Below, piece by piece: positions 32,912 through 42,031 of a stretch of DNA of 64,000 nucleotides; position 1 is the first letter of the stretch, and the number at the start of each line of letters is the position of its first letter. The DNA comes from UBA4416 sp943362175 (lineage in GTDB: Bacteria > Bacteroidota > Bacteroidia > B-17B0 > Aurantibacillaceae). The notes under the pieces were generated by a model that searched no databases, was not told the DNA's origin, and saw nothing but the letters and a program-made list of their open reading frames with translations. The DNA lies in NCBI GenBank assembly GCA_943362175.1, contig CALRIU020000015.1, forward strand, positions 59,644 to 123,643. Direction: 5' to 3'. Position numbers and translations under genes: made by a program.

Positions 32912-33334
32912 TTAGTTCGCCGCCGCCAGCACGGTTCCGCTTAAGGTGAGGATAATCGGATTTGGATCGGCGGAAGTGGTCACCGTCACATTTTTGGTGA
33001 ATGGTCCGACAGCAGCAGCATTATAAATGGCCTTCACAATCCCCTTTTCACCCGGTTTCACAGGCGATTTTGAGTAATCGGGCGTTGTGCAGCCACAGCC
33101 TGCTTTCACGTCCGTGATCAAAACCGGCTCCTTACCGGTGTTGGTAAATACAAATTCGAAGGTTACCGGCTTGCCCTGCGGGATCTCCCCGACGCTGATC
33201 TGCTGGTTGGTCCATTTGATAGCAGCTGTTTTGTCAGCCACTGTTTTGCTTGTTTTTTTGTTGCCATTGCCATTGGTTGTAAATGACATGAGGCCGATGC
33301 TTAGTGATAAAGCAATGATAGCGATTGTTTTCAT
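32912..33334 (-). CDS. DUF1573 exported protein
   Basis: 140 aa with signal peptide (MKTIAIIALSLSIGLMSFTTNG). The mature part is one DUF1573 domain, an Ig-like fold of about 100 residues: WTNQQISVGEIPQGKPVTFEFVFTNTGKEPVLI, VKAGCGCTTPDYSKSPVKPGEKG and FTKNVTVTTSADPNPIILTLSG. The CGCT pair of cysteines is the family signature. The role is unknown. It is common as single-domain periplasmic proteins in Bacteroidota. Confidence 0.9.
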   Translation of the reverse strand: MKTIAIIALSLSIGLMSFTTNGNGNKKTSKTVADKTAAIKWTNQQISVGEIPQGKPVTFEFVFTNTGKEPVLITDVKAGCGCTTPDYSKSPVKPGEKGIVKAIYNAAAVGPFTKNVTVTTSADPNPIILTLSGTVLAAAN

Positions 33335-33388
33335 GTGTTGAATTTAAAGGGTTAATGATTTTGATTCGTCTTGCAAGCCCGGACCTTA

Positions 33389-33396
33389 CAAAAGTA
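33389..33396 (-). promoter_or_regulatory. -7 box of DUF1573 gene
   Basis: It reads TACTTTTG on the minus strand, 55 bp before the start codon. No TTG at the usual -33 distance was found, so it is moderately supported. Confidence 0.4.
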
Positions 33397-33511
33397 GGAT
33401 GCACGGGAAGGCGGTGCTGTTAAGCAGTTTCAAATAATTGTTAATGACCTGTTAATGCCTCCGTTTCGCCCCGTTTTTTTTGCTAATATTAAGTGATTTA
33501 TCCGGCCAGTT

Positions 33512-34771
33512 TTGAAGATCAACAAGCTCAATATTGCTATCATCCTCGGCTTTGTAGCCATTACCGGCATTCTGGCCGTACAGCTTTTATGGACCAGACA
33601 GGCGTTCAACTACGAAGAACAAAAGTTCAGCCAGAAAGTGCATGTGACCCTGCTCCAGGTAATCGATCGCTTGTATGAGCTGAACGGGCACGAATACCCG
33701 CTCAAAAATCCCATCAATAAGATCACCAGCAATTATTACATCGTCAATGTAAACAACGACTTTGACGCCAATATGCTGGAGTACTGCCTCAAAACAGAGT
33801 TCGAGCGCTCGGGGCTGATCACGGATTTTGAGTATGCCATTTACAAATGCGAAAGCGATGAGATGGTGTATGGCAATTACGTTTCCATGAGCAATAAATC
33901 GGCTCAGAAAAGCGCCTTTCGTTTTCCAAAGCAGGGAAACCTTGTTTATTATTTTGCGATCCGTTTTCCCAAGGAAACCACCTACATCTTCAGCTCGCTG
34001 GTCTTCTGGCTGGTGCTCTCCGGCATCCTGCTGGTCATCCTCCTCATTTATGTGTTTTCGATCTTCACCATCCTTCAGCAAAAAAAATACTCCGAGCTTC
34101 AGCGCGATTTCATCAATAACATGACGCACGAATTTAAAACACCGTTATCTTCCATTCTTATTGCGTCGAACTACCTTTCCAGACAGGAGAAAATACATGC
34201 CGACGAGAAACTGGGGAAATATGCGGAGATCATCATTCAGCAAAGTGAAAAACTGAATACCCATATCGAGAAAATCCTGGATATTGCCCGGTCCGATGAT
34301 GCGCCTTTACTCCTTCAGAAACAAGAGCTGAAGCTGGTGCCACTCCTCCAGTCTGTCACCGACAATCTGCAACTAAAGCACGAGTCGCTGGAAGTGCGGG
34401 TGGAAGGCGATAAAGAGGCTGCCGTTTTTGCCGATGAGTTTCATTTCACTAACCTGGTCTATAATTTAATGGATAACTCCATCAAGTATTGCGACCAGAA
34501 ACCGGTCATTAGCATCCGCATCAAATCCCTGAAACAGGCCATCGCAATCGACTTTACCGATAACGGCATCGGGATTCCGGGTAACAAGCTCCGGTATATG
34601 TTTGATAAGTTCTACCGGATCCCGAACAGCAAGAGCAATGAGGTGAGAGGCTTCGGGCTGGGGCTGTATTATGTCAAAAAGATCTGCCTGCTGCATGGCT
34701 GGAAAATCAGCGCTGCCAATAACGATGCTAAAGGTATTACCATTTCTCTTTTAATTCCGGAAAAAACATGA
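33512..34771 (+). CDS. Membrane sensor histidine kinase (RprX-like)
   Basis: 419 aa. TM1 is about residues 8-27 and TM2 about 160-185, enclosing a periplasmic sensor of about 130 residues with no recognised domain. HisKA has NNMTHEFKTPLSSIL with phospho-acceptor His206. The ATPase part shows NLVYNLMDNSIKYC (N box), DFTDNGIGIPGNK (G1) and VRGFGLGLYYVKKI (G2). The start is TTG 33512; no in-frame ATG precedes TM1, so an uncommon start codon seems real. It overlaps its response-regulator gene by 4 bp. Confidence 0.92.
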   Translation: MKINKLNIAIILGFVAITGILAVQLLWTRQAFNYEEQKFSQKVHVTLLQVIDRLYELNGHEYPLKNPINKITSNYYIVNVNNDFDANMLEYCLKTEFERSGLITDFEYAIYKCESDEMVYGNYVSMSNKSAQKSAFRFPKQGNLVYYFAIRFPKETTYIFSSLVFWLVLSGILLVILLIYVFSIFTILQQKKYSELQRDFINNMTHEFKTPLSSILIASNYLSRQEKIHADEKLGKYAEIIIQQSEKLNTHIEKILDIARSDDAPLLLQKQELKLVPLLQSVTDNLQLKHESLEVRVEGDKEAAVFADEFHFTNLVYNLMDNSIKYCDQKPVISIRIKSLKQAIAIDFTDNGIGIPGNKLRYMFDKFYRIPNSKSNEVRGFGLGLYYVKKICLLHGWKISAANNDAKGITISLLIPEKT

Positions 34772-35457
34772 GCCCTACCAAAGTACTTTACGCGGAAGAC
34801 GACGAAACACTGGCTTTTCTCACCAGGGACAACCTCGAGCAGAGCCATTATGAGGTGGTGCATTGCACCGATGGCAAAAACTGCCTGGAGGCCTTTAAAA
34901 AGGAGAGCTTCGATATTTGCATCTTCGACATCATGCTCCCGAAAATGGATGGCTTTGAGCTCACCACGGAGATCCGTAAACTGAATACGGATATTCCCAT
35001 TTTATTCCTGTCGGCAAAGATCCTGAAGGAGGACCGCATCAAAGGCTTAAAGATCGGCGCCGACGACTACCTGGTGAAGCCTTTCAGCATGGAAGAGCTG
35101 CTGCTGAAAATCGAGATCTTCCTGGCACGCTCCAAAAAAAACGCAACCAACATCCATGAATATACGGTTGGTAAATTCCGCTTCGATCCGGCGGAGCATC
35201 TTTTATCCACTGAAGCGGAGCGCATCAGCTTGACGCAGCGCGAATCGGAGCTCCTGAAATTATTTTTAGAGAACAGGAACAAGGTCCTGAAACGTGAGCA
35301 GATCCTGACGGCCCTGTGGGGCGACGACAGCTACTTTATGGGCCGCAGCCTCGATGTGTTTATTTCGCGCTTGAGAAAATTACTGGCGAATGAAAAGGGC
35401 ATCAGCATTGAGAACCTGCACGGAGTAGGTTTTAAGTTTTCGGAGAAAAACACCTGA
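34768..35457 (+). CDS. OmpR-family response regulator (RprY-like)
   Basis: 229 aa. The receiver domain (1-120) has acidic pair AEDDET, phospho-acceptor Asp54 in CIFDIMLPKMDG, LFLSAKI and Lys in DDYLVKPFS. The winged-helix DNA-binding domain (about 130-229) ends ISRLRKLLANEKGISIENLHGVGFKF. It is translationally coupled to the kinase at 33512-34771, and the two form one two-component system. Target genes are not evident. Confidence 0.93.
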   Translation: MSPTKVLYAEDDETLAFLTRDNLEQSHYEVVHCTDGKNCLEAFKKESFDICIFDIMLPKMDGFELTTEIRKLNTDIPILFLSAKILKEDRIKGLKIGADDYLVKPFSMEELLLKIEIFLARSKKNATNIHEYTVGKFRFDPAEHLLSTEAERISLTQRESELLKLFLENRNKVLKREQILTALWGDDSYFMGRSLDVFISRLRKLLANEKGISIENLHGVGFKFSEKNT

Positions 35458-35478
35458 TCTGCTTTAAACAACACTTAT

Positions 35479-35782
35479 GAGCTTGCCGAAGGACCGATCT
35501 CTTCCCACAAGTGCTTCGAGAGCCTCAGCAAGCTTGTGGAGAGCTCAGACAGACCGCCTGGTCCCTGGCGCACCTACTCTATCATGGAAAACAAATCTAC
35601 AACTGAAATGAGTACTGCGTGAAGGTCCCGATAACTATCGGGAGTGGTGGAAATCCTTTTTGCCGGACACTGAGCTGTCACCCTGAGCGTAGTCGAAGGG
35701 GCAGTCGAAGTGTGGCAAAAAAGTCCCGATATCTATCGGGAGGAACGAAAAGCCTGTCCGCGCAGCGGCACGCCCAAATTTT
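35479..35782. repeat. Interspersed structured repeat, copy 2
   Basis: The left part has the hairpin CCACAAG (35505-35511) / CTTGTGG (35533-35539) with the same loop text as copy 1 (GTGCTTCGAG..CCTCAGCAAG); the G-C pair of copy 1 is A-T here, a compensatory change. The right part runs GCGTGAAGG, then AAATCCTTTTTGCCGGACA, an internal REP-like core (35681-35700), a pairing GCAAAAAAG, then AAAAGCCTG and ends GGCACGCCCAAATTTT. CCCGATAxCTATCGGGA inserts occur twice. The gap 35458-35866 holds nothing else. Confidence 0.7.
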
Positions 35783-35866
35783 AAACACACTTGCCATGAC
35801 AAACATGTGGCCGATATCTACTCTTTATCAACGTATTCTCCCGGCATTTATGATAAGAATAATCGT

Positions 35867-36649
35867 CTAATCCTCATCTGCGTATTCATCCTCATCATAG
35901 TACAAGCCGAGGCTATCAAGGTAATCGTAGATCATGTAAAAATCCTGCTCGTTCTCAGCCTTGCGGTACCAGGTATAGGCAATCCTCCGGGCTTTCTCCT
36001 CGTCCCAGTCACCGTTTTCATCCAGGGTTTCTGCCGGTTCCACCATGCCTTTTTCGTACATCACGCCCACATAAGCCGTCGCCTTTCCATTGCCGTTGGC
36101 CGAAGCGGTTTGGTAATACTGAAAGGCTTTCTCCAGGTCCTGTTTTACATTGGTCCCCGTTTCGTAAAACCAGCCCATGTTGAAACAAGCCCTGTATTGG
36201 CCGGCCTCTGCGGCTTTGGCATTCCACTCAAAAGCTTTGGCAGGATCTTTTTCGCAACCCAGCCCCTGCGAGTAATAGACATACAGCTCGAACATCGCGT
36301 CCATGTTACCTCTTAGCGCAGCCTCGCTGTGCAGCTCATAGCTTTTGAGGTCGTTCTTGTCACAGCCTTTGCCATGATAGTATAAAAGCCCCAACAGGTA
36401 ATGGGCTTTTCCTTCGGGATCATCGCCCAGCGCTTTTTGCACATAGGTAAAGGCGGTGCTATGATCTCCCTGTTTATAGTAGCGGTAGTTGGCATAATCA
36501 TAGGCGGCGCGGCTGTGGCCCTGATCTGCCGCTTGCTTCAGAAGATCATAGGCTTCAGCTACCGTGCCTTCGTTCATGGTTGCCTGGGAAATATTCAGGA
36601 GGGCCAGGGCCTGCTGATAGAGTTGGTCAGAACTAAGAATATTGCTCAT
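35867..36649 (-). CDS. Sel1-repeat (TPR-like) protein
   Basis: 260 aa without signal peptide. It has several Sel1-like repeats of about 36 residues, for example EAYDLLKQAADQGHSRAAYDYANYRY, KAHYLLGLLYYHGKGCDKNDLKSYE and ACFNMGWFYETGTNVKQDLEKAFQYYQTASANGNGKA. The C-terminal tail is acidic (YYDEDEYADED). Such helical solenoids act as protein-protein scaffolds. No partner is suggested by the neighbours. It is preceded by a TATTTTAGC sequence resembling a weak -7 box. Confidence 0.85.
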   Translation of the reverse strand: MSNILSSDQLYQQALALLNISQATMNEGTVAEAYDLLKQAADQGHSRAAYDYANYRYYKQGDHSTAFTYVQKALGDDPEGKAHYLLGLLYYHGKGCDKNDLKSYELHSEAALRGNMDAMFELYVYYSQGLGCEKDPAKAFEWNAKAAEAGQYRACFNMGWFYETGTNVKQDLEKAFQYYQTASANGNGKATAYVGVMYEKGMVEPAETLDENGDWDEEKARRIAYTWYRKAENEQDFYMIYDYLDSLGLYYDEDEYADED

Positions 36650-36797
36650 CTGGTGTCGTTTTGGCTAAAATAAGAAAAAATCTGCTTGTGGATTTTAATC
36701 CATAATTAATTTAAAGTAAACTCTCCCTACCCGGAATAAGCCCCTGAAAAACAGGCCCGTCGTTTGAATTGTGTTATATGAAGCAACACACACCATC

Positions 36798-37232
36798 ATG
36801 AAACAAAACTTAAGCGCCGAAACCTCCGTGACCATCAAAGCCACGCCTGCAAAGGTATGGAAAGCCATTACCACACCGGCCTCCATCCAAAAATACCTGA
36901 TGGGAACAACGGTGACTTCGGACTGGCAAGAAGGCAGCCCGATTACTTATGAAGGCGAATATAACGGGAAAACGTACCACGACAAAGGCCTCATCAAAAA
37001 ACTGAAACCGGAAAGCGTTTTCCAGAGCACTTACTGGAGTTCCATGAGCGGTAAGGAAGACAAGCCGGAGAATTACAATACCGTTACCTATACCCTATCG
37101 GATGAGGACGACCGCACGCTGCTCACTTTAACACAAGACAATATTGCCACCGAAGAGGAAAAAGCGCATGCCACCAAAAACTGGAAGCAGGTTCTGCAAA
37201 AGCTGAAAGAAGTGGTGGAGCGGCAAGAATAA
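36798..37232 (+). CDS. SRPBCC/AHSA1-type ligand-binding protein
   Basis: 144 aa from ATG 36798. Starts at 36771 would add an unlikely nine residues. SAETSVTIKATPAKVWKAIT opens the START/Bet v1-like helix-grip fold, YLMGTTVTSDWQEGSPITYEGEYNGKTYHDKGLI and the C-terminal helix (HATKNWKQVLQKLKEVVERQ) complete it. This group (Activator of Hsp90 ATPase homologue 1-like) binds hydrophobic ligands. No ligand is known. It is a single gene. Confidence 0.87.
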   Translation: MKQNLSAETSVTIKATPAKVWKAITTPASIQKYLMGTTVTSDWQEGSPITYEGEYNGKTYHDKGLIKKLKPESVFQSTYWSSMSGKEDKPENYNTVTYTLSDEDDRTLLTLTQDNIATEEEKAHATKNWKQVLQKLKEVVERQE

Positions 37233-37316
37233 TGCTTGCTCCTGTGGCTTCGACTACGCTCAGCCACCGGAGCTACAAGCATGCAATCACCGCTCAGCCA
37301 CCGGAGCTACAACATT
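37233..37316. repeat. REP-like hairpin and 22-bp direct repeat
   Basis: TGCTTGCTCCTGTGGCT (from 37233) and AGCCACCGG..AGCTACAAGCA form an imperfect hairpin around the TCGACTACGCT core. The 22-bp segment 37257-37278 (CGCTCAGCCACCGG...) is repeated exactly at 37291-37312. It sits between the stops of convergent genes. Confidence 0.6.
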
Positions 37317-37319
37317 AAA

Positions 37320-38081
37320 TTACAAATTCGCACCACCGGATACTTCAATGCGTTGCGCGTTGATCCAACGGGCATCTTCGGTACACAAAAAGGCCACCAC
37401 ACCGCCGATGTCATCCGGCACCCCGGCACGGCCAAGCGCTGTGGCATCGGCCACCATTTTATTGTATTGAGGATTGTCGCGCACAGCGCCACCCCCGAAA
37501 TCGGTTTCTATCGCTCCCGGAGCCACCACATTTACCGTAATGCCACGCGCGCCAAGCTCTTTGGCCTGGTACCTCGTCAGTGTTTCCACAGCACCTTTCA
37601 TAGCGCCATAGGCCGAATAACCCGGCGCTGTAAAGCGTGCGAGACCACTCGACAGGTTAATGATGCGGCCGCCGTCGTTCATCAAAGGCAGGGCTTTTTG
37701 CGTGAGAAAATAAACGCCTTTAAAATGAATGTTCATCAGGGTGTCAAAGTCCTCTTCCGTCATCGCGGAGATCATGCTGTTGATGCCAACGCCTGCATTG
37801 TTTATTAAAAAATCAAAACGCTCTGCGCCGAATGTTTCTTTCAGAACGGTTTTTACCTGTGCAAAAAAACCATCGAAGCTTTTGGTTTCTCCGGCGCTCA
37901 GCGGCAAAGCGGCTGCCTTGCCTCCTGCCCGCTCTATTTCTGCCACCACGGCCAGGGCTTCCTCCTGTTTGCTGTTGTAGGTGATGATGACATCGGTTCC
38001 TTTTTTTGCCAGGCTTAAAGCCATGTTCTTCCCAAGTCCGCGGCTACCGCCTGTGACTAATGCTATTTTTGTTGTTCCCAT
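37320..38081 (-). CDS. Short-chain dehydrogenase (FabG-like SDR)
   Basis: 253 aa from ATG 38081. ALVTGGSRGLGKNMA is the NADP-binding motif, LINNAGVGINS follows, and the catalytic residues are in INLSSGLARF and YSAYGAMKGAVE. PGAIETDFGGG and VVAFLCTEDARWINAQRIEVSGGA are the usual C-terminal segments of classical SDRs. The substrate is unknown. An AraC-type regulator gene lies 233 bp upstream on the same strand, a common pairing. Confidence 0.9.
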   Translation of the reverse strand: MGTTKIALVTGGSRGLGKNMALSLAKKGTDVIITYNSKQEEALAVVAEIERAGGKAAALPLSAGETKSFDGFFAQVKTVLKETFGAERFDFLINNAGVGINSMISAMTEEDFDTLMNIHFKGVYFLTQKALPLMNDGGRIINLSSGLARFTAPGYSAYGAMKGAVETLTRYQAKELGARGITVNVVAPGAIETDFGGGAVRDNPQYNKMVADATALGRAGVPDDIGGVVAFLCTEDARWINAQRIEVSGGANL

Positions 38082-38104
38082 AGATTTTGATTTATTTGAT
38101 GGGA

Positions 38105-38112
38105 ACAAAACT
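38105..38112 (-). promoter_or_regulatory. -7 box of SDR gene
   Basis: It reads TAGTTTTG on the minus strand, 23 bp before the ATG at 38081, and so supports that start against the longer frame to 38126, which would include it. Confidence 0.5.
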
Positions 38113-38313
38113 ACAGGATGCACCATGCTATGTCCTTGCGAACTTCAATCCGTTGTTTGCAAAAATCAATCGCCACGCAACCGACCGACCGGTATTGAAC
38201 ATGCAGCAAACCTCGGAAATTAAATCGGGATCCCGGCTCACATGGTGTCCGGGGCAATTCGACTAATCACGTTCTTTCGGCTTTCAGCTCCCGAAGCATC
38301 CTGGTCTCATGGA

Positions 38314-39222
38314 TCAGGCACGGAAAGCGAGCGGCGTAAGGCTTGTTTGCTTTTTGAAGAAATTGGAAAAATGCGCCACTTCCTCAAAGCCCAGTGACCA
38401 GGCGATCTCGGACACAGTCCAGTCCGTTTGCCGCAGCAGGATCTTGGCTTCGCGGATGACGCGGCTGCTGATGATGTCCGTGGTCGTTTTCCCGGTATGC
38501 TCTTTCAGCACTTTATTGAGGTGGTTGACGTGTACCGAGAGGCGATCGGCATAATCCTTCGCGGTGCGCAGGGCCAGCTTCTGATGCACAGACTCGATGG
38601 GGAATTGCCGCTCCAGCAACTCGACAAACAGCGAGGACACACGGGCAGAAGCCGTGTGTGCATAATGCAGTGCTGACGCGGGTTGCAGTTTTTGTCCGTA
38701 ATGGATCAGCTCCAGCACATAGGTCCGAATAAGATCATACTTATAGGTATAATCCGATGCGAGCTCTTTCGTGATTTTCTTGAAGAGCGCCGTGAGCTCC
38801 TCCACCGCTTCATCCGTAAGCTGAAACACGGGATAGGCCCCGGGCTGGAAGATCGGCAGGTCGTTGGGATCCACTCCTTTGATGAACTTACACAGAAAAT
38901 CGGTCGTGAAAATGCAAAAATAGCCCGATTGATCGGTGTCGTAGGGCACATAATGATACGGCACCCTGGGCGTGGCAAAGAGCAAAGCGCTCTTCCCGAT
39001 CTCGATGACCTTATCGGCATACTCTGCCCTGTTCTTCCCGCAGATGAGGCTGATCTTAAAATAATCGCGGCGGTTATAAGGCATGGTGCGGTCGCCTGTT
39101 TTAATCCGGGCGGTAATGTCTGCGATGTTGAAGACGTTGAAATGCCCGATCTCTTTGCTGATCCCTTCGGGAATCACCAGCGAGGTTTCCTTATAAAAGT
39201 CTTCGAGGGAAGTAGCCGCCAT
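38314..39222 (-). CDS. AraC-family transcriptional regulator
   Basis: 302 aa. The N-terminal two-thirds is a cupin-type sensing domain (FKISLICGKNRAEYADKVIEIGKSALLFATPRVPYHY). The C-terminal 100 residues form the double helix-turn-helix: DYADRLSVHVNHLNKVLKEHTGKTTTDIIS (HTH1) and DWTVSEIAWSLGFEEVAHFSNFFKKQTSLTPLAFR (HTH2 and signature). It probably regulates the SDR gene downstream. The pair resembles AraC-SDR units of Bacteroidota. Confidence 0.92.
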   Translation of the reverse strand: MAATSLEDFYKETSLVIPEGISKEIGHFNVFNIADITARIKTGDRTMPYNRRDYFKISLICGKNRAEYADKVIEIGKSALLFATPRVPYHYVPYDTDQSGYFCIFTTDFLCKFIKGVDPNDLPIFQPGAYPVFQLTDEAVEELTALFKKITKELASDYTYKYDLIRTYVLELIHYGQKLQPASALHYAHTASARVSSLFVELLERQFPIESVHQKLALRTAKDYADRLSVHVNHLNKVLKEHTGKTTTDIISSRVIREAKILLRQTDWTVSEIAWSLGFEEVAHFSNFFKKQTSLTPLAFRA

Positions 39223-39244
39223 GTGGACGAAGATTTGTAAAATT

Positions 39245-39252
39245 CAAAGATA
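39245..39252 (-). promoter_or_regulatory. -7 box of AraC-type gene
   Basis: It reads TATCTTTG on the minus strand, 22 bp before the ATG at 39222. It is an exact TAnnTTTG match. Confidence 0.5.
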
Positions 39253-39354
39253 GAAAAAAAACAATGTTCCTTGTAGACATTCAAACAGTATCATCTTACT
39301 CATGTCGTATTAATAAGTCATACCCCACAGTTATTAAAATCCTATTGCATAACA

Positions 39355-39607
39355 TTGGGCGTGCCGGCGCAAAGAACAGGCGCCGCCGGGCTGTCGCTAC
39401 TCGCTTGCCGTCACAAGGAACACGTGACGGCAGAGCTCAAACAAGCGCTCCATCCCTCACGCGGGCTTATCTTAATTTTGCTGATTAAATTCCATTTCTG
39501 AGATAACCTGCGTCAGGGATTGACATGGAAATTCTTTTTGCCGCACACTGAGCGTAGTCGAAGTGCCGCAAAAAGATTGGAATGGAAAAGCCCGCCCGGA
39601 CGCCCAA
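39355..39607. repeat. Interspersed structured repeat, copy 3 (complete, inverted ends)
   Basis: Left end TTGGGCGTGCCGG and right end GGACGCCCAA are inverted. The left half is CGCTACTCGCT, hairpin TGCCGTCAC (39406-39414) / GTGACGGCA (39424-39432), AGAGCTCAAACAAGCGCTC and ATCCCTCACGC. The right half mirrors it: GCGTCAGGGATTG, CTTTTTGCCGCA hairpin with a REP-like core (39545-39564), AAAAGATTGGAATGG, AAAAGCCCG. It fills most of the gap 39253-39650, which has no gene. Confidence 0.75.
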
Positions 39608-39650
39608 ATTTAGCTTAAGATAACAATCAGCTTATTTATTCCAGCTCATC

Positions 39651-40991
39651 CTATTTATGCGTAGAAATCTCTCTGAAAGGCCATTCTTTGGTGCGCTTCG
39701 CCTTAATCATATAAACGACCACACCGGCGGCGATCACCACCAAACCCGAGAGCACCATTTTCAAGCCGGTAGAAATGAGGATGCCCGCCCACAAAACAAT
39801 GGCCAGGTAAACGGCTAAAGGAAATAAGGGCATGCGATAGGGAAAGGCGGCCTTGCCCCGTGATTTGCGCAGCAGGATCAGCCCCACTCCCTGCCCGATA
39901 AACTGGATGAGGATGCGCATGGCGAGGATGGCACTGATGACATCGCTCAGCTTAAAGAGCAGGCTGAACACAAAAGCCACACCACCAAGGAACAAAAGGG
40001 ATACATAAGGAAAATTCCGCGTGGGATGCAGCTTCGCAAAAACTTTAAAGAAGGCACCATCCACCGCAGCGGCATAAGGAATGCGGCTATAGCCAAGCGT
40101 GGCCGAGAACACAGAGGCAAAAGCCACCCAGAGCACCAGGCAGGTCATTACAATAGCCGCGGTATCGCCCGCCAGTCTTTGAATGAAGACACTGATGACA
40201 TAAGCACTGTCTTTGGCTTCATACCAGGGAATGACGCTGGTGACGCTGATGTTCATGGCCAGGTAGAGCACGGCAATACCGGCAATGGAAATGAACATGC
40301 TCCGCGGAATGTTCTTCGCCGGATCTTTGATCTCACCGCCGAGGTGGCACACGTTATAATAGCCCAGGTAACTGTAAATGGTTTTCACACTCGAAAAACC
40401 GATAGCAGCCACAAAGGCATAATTCACCACGAGACCATCGTTGATGTGCTTCACCGGTTCCCAGAAATGCCCGTGGGCAATACCACCGCCGATGATCCAC
40501 AAGAGTGTGAACAACACGCCGATCCATAGAAGAACGCTGATCTTCCCGATGGTTTCGATGCGGCGGTATAACAGGACGACGATAAGAATAACCACGCCAC
40601 CACTCACCGCTTTGGACGCAAGCGTGGTTAAAGGTACCAGGTAAGAGAGGTAAGCCGCAAAGCCAATAGAAGCGGAAGCAATCACAAGCGGCGCCTGGAT
40701 CATGGTTTGCCATACGAATAAAAAGCTCATCATTTTACCGGCGCGTTGAGTACCGTAAGCTTCCTTCAAAAAATTATAGGAGCCACCGGCCTTAGGGAAG
40801 GCCGCACCGAGCTCGCTCCAGATCATGGCATCCACGAAAGAAAGCAGAGCACCCGCGAGCCAGGCATACAGGAAGTAAGGGCCATTCATCATGCCAATCA
40901 CCATGGGCAGGGTAATGAACGGACCGATGCCTACCATATCGATCATATTAATGGCGGTTGCCTGTAAAAGGCCAAGGCGTCGTTCCTGCAT
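39651..40991 (-). CDS. Amino acid permease (APC superfamily)
   Basis: 446 aa from ATG 40991, with about twelve membrane segments. LLQATAINMIDMVGIGPFITLP is TM1 with the unwound GIGPF motif that binds the amino-acid backbone in APC/LeuT-fold transporters. SFVDAMIWSELGAAFPKAGGSYNFLKEAYG is the conserved TM2/loop signature, and YLGYYNVCHLGGEIKDPAKNIPRSM the TM6-7 link. It imports or exchanges an amino acid or amine, driven by ion gradient or antiport. Substrate is not predictable. The start at 41015 is less likely. Confidence 0.9.
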   Translation of the reverse strand: MQERRLGLLQATAINMIDMVGIGPFITLPMVIGMMNGPYFLYAWLAGALLSFVDAMIWSELGAAFPKAGGSYNFLKEAYGTQRAGKMMSFLFVWQTMIQAPLVIASASIGFAAYLSYLVPLTTLASKAVSGGVVILIVVLLYRRIETIGKISVLLWIGVLFTLLWIIGGGIAHGHFWEPVKHINDGLVVNYAFVAAIGFSSVKTIYSYLGYYNVCHLGGEIKDPAKNIPRSMFISIAGIAVLYLAMNISVTSVIPWYEAKDSAYVISVFIQRLAGDTAAIVMTCLVLWVAFASVFSATLGYSRIPYAAAVDGAFFKVFAKLHPTRNFPYVSLLFLGGVAFVFSLLFKLSDVISAILAMRILIQFIGQGVGLILLRKSRGKAAFPYRMPLFPLAVYLAIVLWAGILISTGLKMVLSGLVVIAAGVVVYMIKAKRTKEWPFREISTHK

Positions 40992-41156
40992 AAATGGTTT
41001 TGCTGAGAAACACAAACATCGGTGAAATTGTTGAATAAAAGGCTCAAAAATGCCGATTGGGGATAAGAGCCAAGTCTATATCACTCAGAATCAGGCGCTA
41101 GAATTGGCATCAAGTTCTATAAGGTATTACCAGAAATAGCTTAAAAGACGGAAATC

Positions 41157-41411
41157 ATGGAAAAGAATTATTTCACAGCCTTAGGCCCCGACAATAAAAT
41201 AGAATTGATGTTTAATTACGGCGAAGTGATCAGAACCGTAGAAACAGCCGATCGCTTCATCCTCCTCTTTTTACTCGACAACTTCTTTGTAGAAATCCAT
41301 ACCGACAAAGTGAAGAAGGAAGTGCTCGCTATCGAGATCCAGGAAGACCGGGATGTGCTGCATGCTTATATAAAAGATTTGGATATTAGTGAGTTGTTGG
41401 ATGCGGCTTAG
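41157..41411 (+). CDS. Small hypothetical protein
   Basis: 84 aa, acidic, with a hydrophobic middle (FILLFLLDNFFVEIHTDKV) that looks like a buried strand-helix rather than a membrane helix, and a C-terminal LHAYIKDLDISELLDAA. I do not recognise the family. GC content is similar to the backbone, unlike the two genes that follow. Confidence 0.6.
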   Translation: MEKNYFTALGPDNKIELMFNYGEVIRTVETADRFILLFLLDNFFVEIHTDKVKKEVLAIEIQEDRDVLHAYIKDLDISELLDAA

Positions 41412-41452
41412 AACTATCTGGTTCTTGTATTTGCGAGATCGAATATTATTCT

Positions 41453-41779
41453 CTAATTATTGTCCCAATAAGAACCTATTAATGCATCATTGTAGATCAT
41501 CCCGCGACCACTAAATATAAGTTTATTCCCTCTTCTCCAAAATAAATCATAAACACCAGAAGCTAAACGGGTAATTGTAAGATCACATTCTCTTACTTTG
41601 TCACGATCTTCTATCCATGTACTTTTATATAGCCCCTCAAATGGGACCATTGAAGTAGTTTCATCCAGTGATTTGCAAGCTTCCGGATATGGTGTTAATT
41701 CATCATTATTTATCCATTTGGCCGTAAGACAGCCATCACCTTCATTTTTAAATACAAAGGCTCCAATTATTTGAGGCAT
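41453..41779 (-). CDS. Small hypothetical protein, AT-rich
   Basis: 108 aa (MPQIIGAFVFKNEGDGCLTAKWINND...). The sequence GCLTAKWINN, FEGLYKSTWIEDRDKVRECDLTI and LIGSYWDNN suggests an antiparallel beta-barrel-like small protein (lipocalin or avidin-like in feel), but I cannot name it. Base composition is clearly more AT-rich than the surrounding backbone, which suggests acquisition by transfer. Confidence 0.55.
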   Translation of the reverse strand: MPQIIGAFVFKNEGDGCLTAKWINNDELTPYPEACKSLDETTSMVPFEGLYKSTWIEDRDKVRECDLTITRLASGVYDLFWRRGNKLIFSGRGMIYNDALIGSYWDNN

Positions 41780-42031
41780 AATTTAATTGTCTAATTAATA
41801 TTATTTGTGGGAATTTTTAACCTGCTGATATGCGGCATTTTAAACTGTTTATTAAATATACAAAATATTGTACATTTACTCTGATGGGCACCGATATAAT
41901 AAATGAACTGATTGTGTTCTAATAAAAGATTTGTTTTATCGGGCGAATAAAAAATTGCAAAAAAATTCAACCTATAAATGAATTGAAGGTTATTTATGCA
42001 AAAAAGGATGTTGCAATAAAACATTGAAACT

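Noticed and set aside
33421..33511. A promoter for the RprX-like kinase with TTTTG at 33511
   Set aside because: CAGTTTTG lacks the TA of the -7 box and overlaps the presumed TTG start, so the promoter could not be placed.
39264..39488. 74-codon frame upstream of the permease
   Set aside because: It crosses the complete repeat copy 3, has no family, and the stretch is explained by the repeat.
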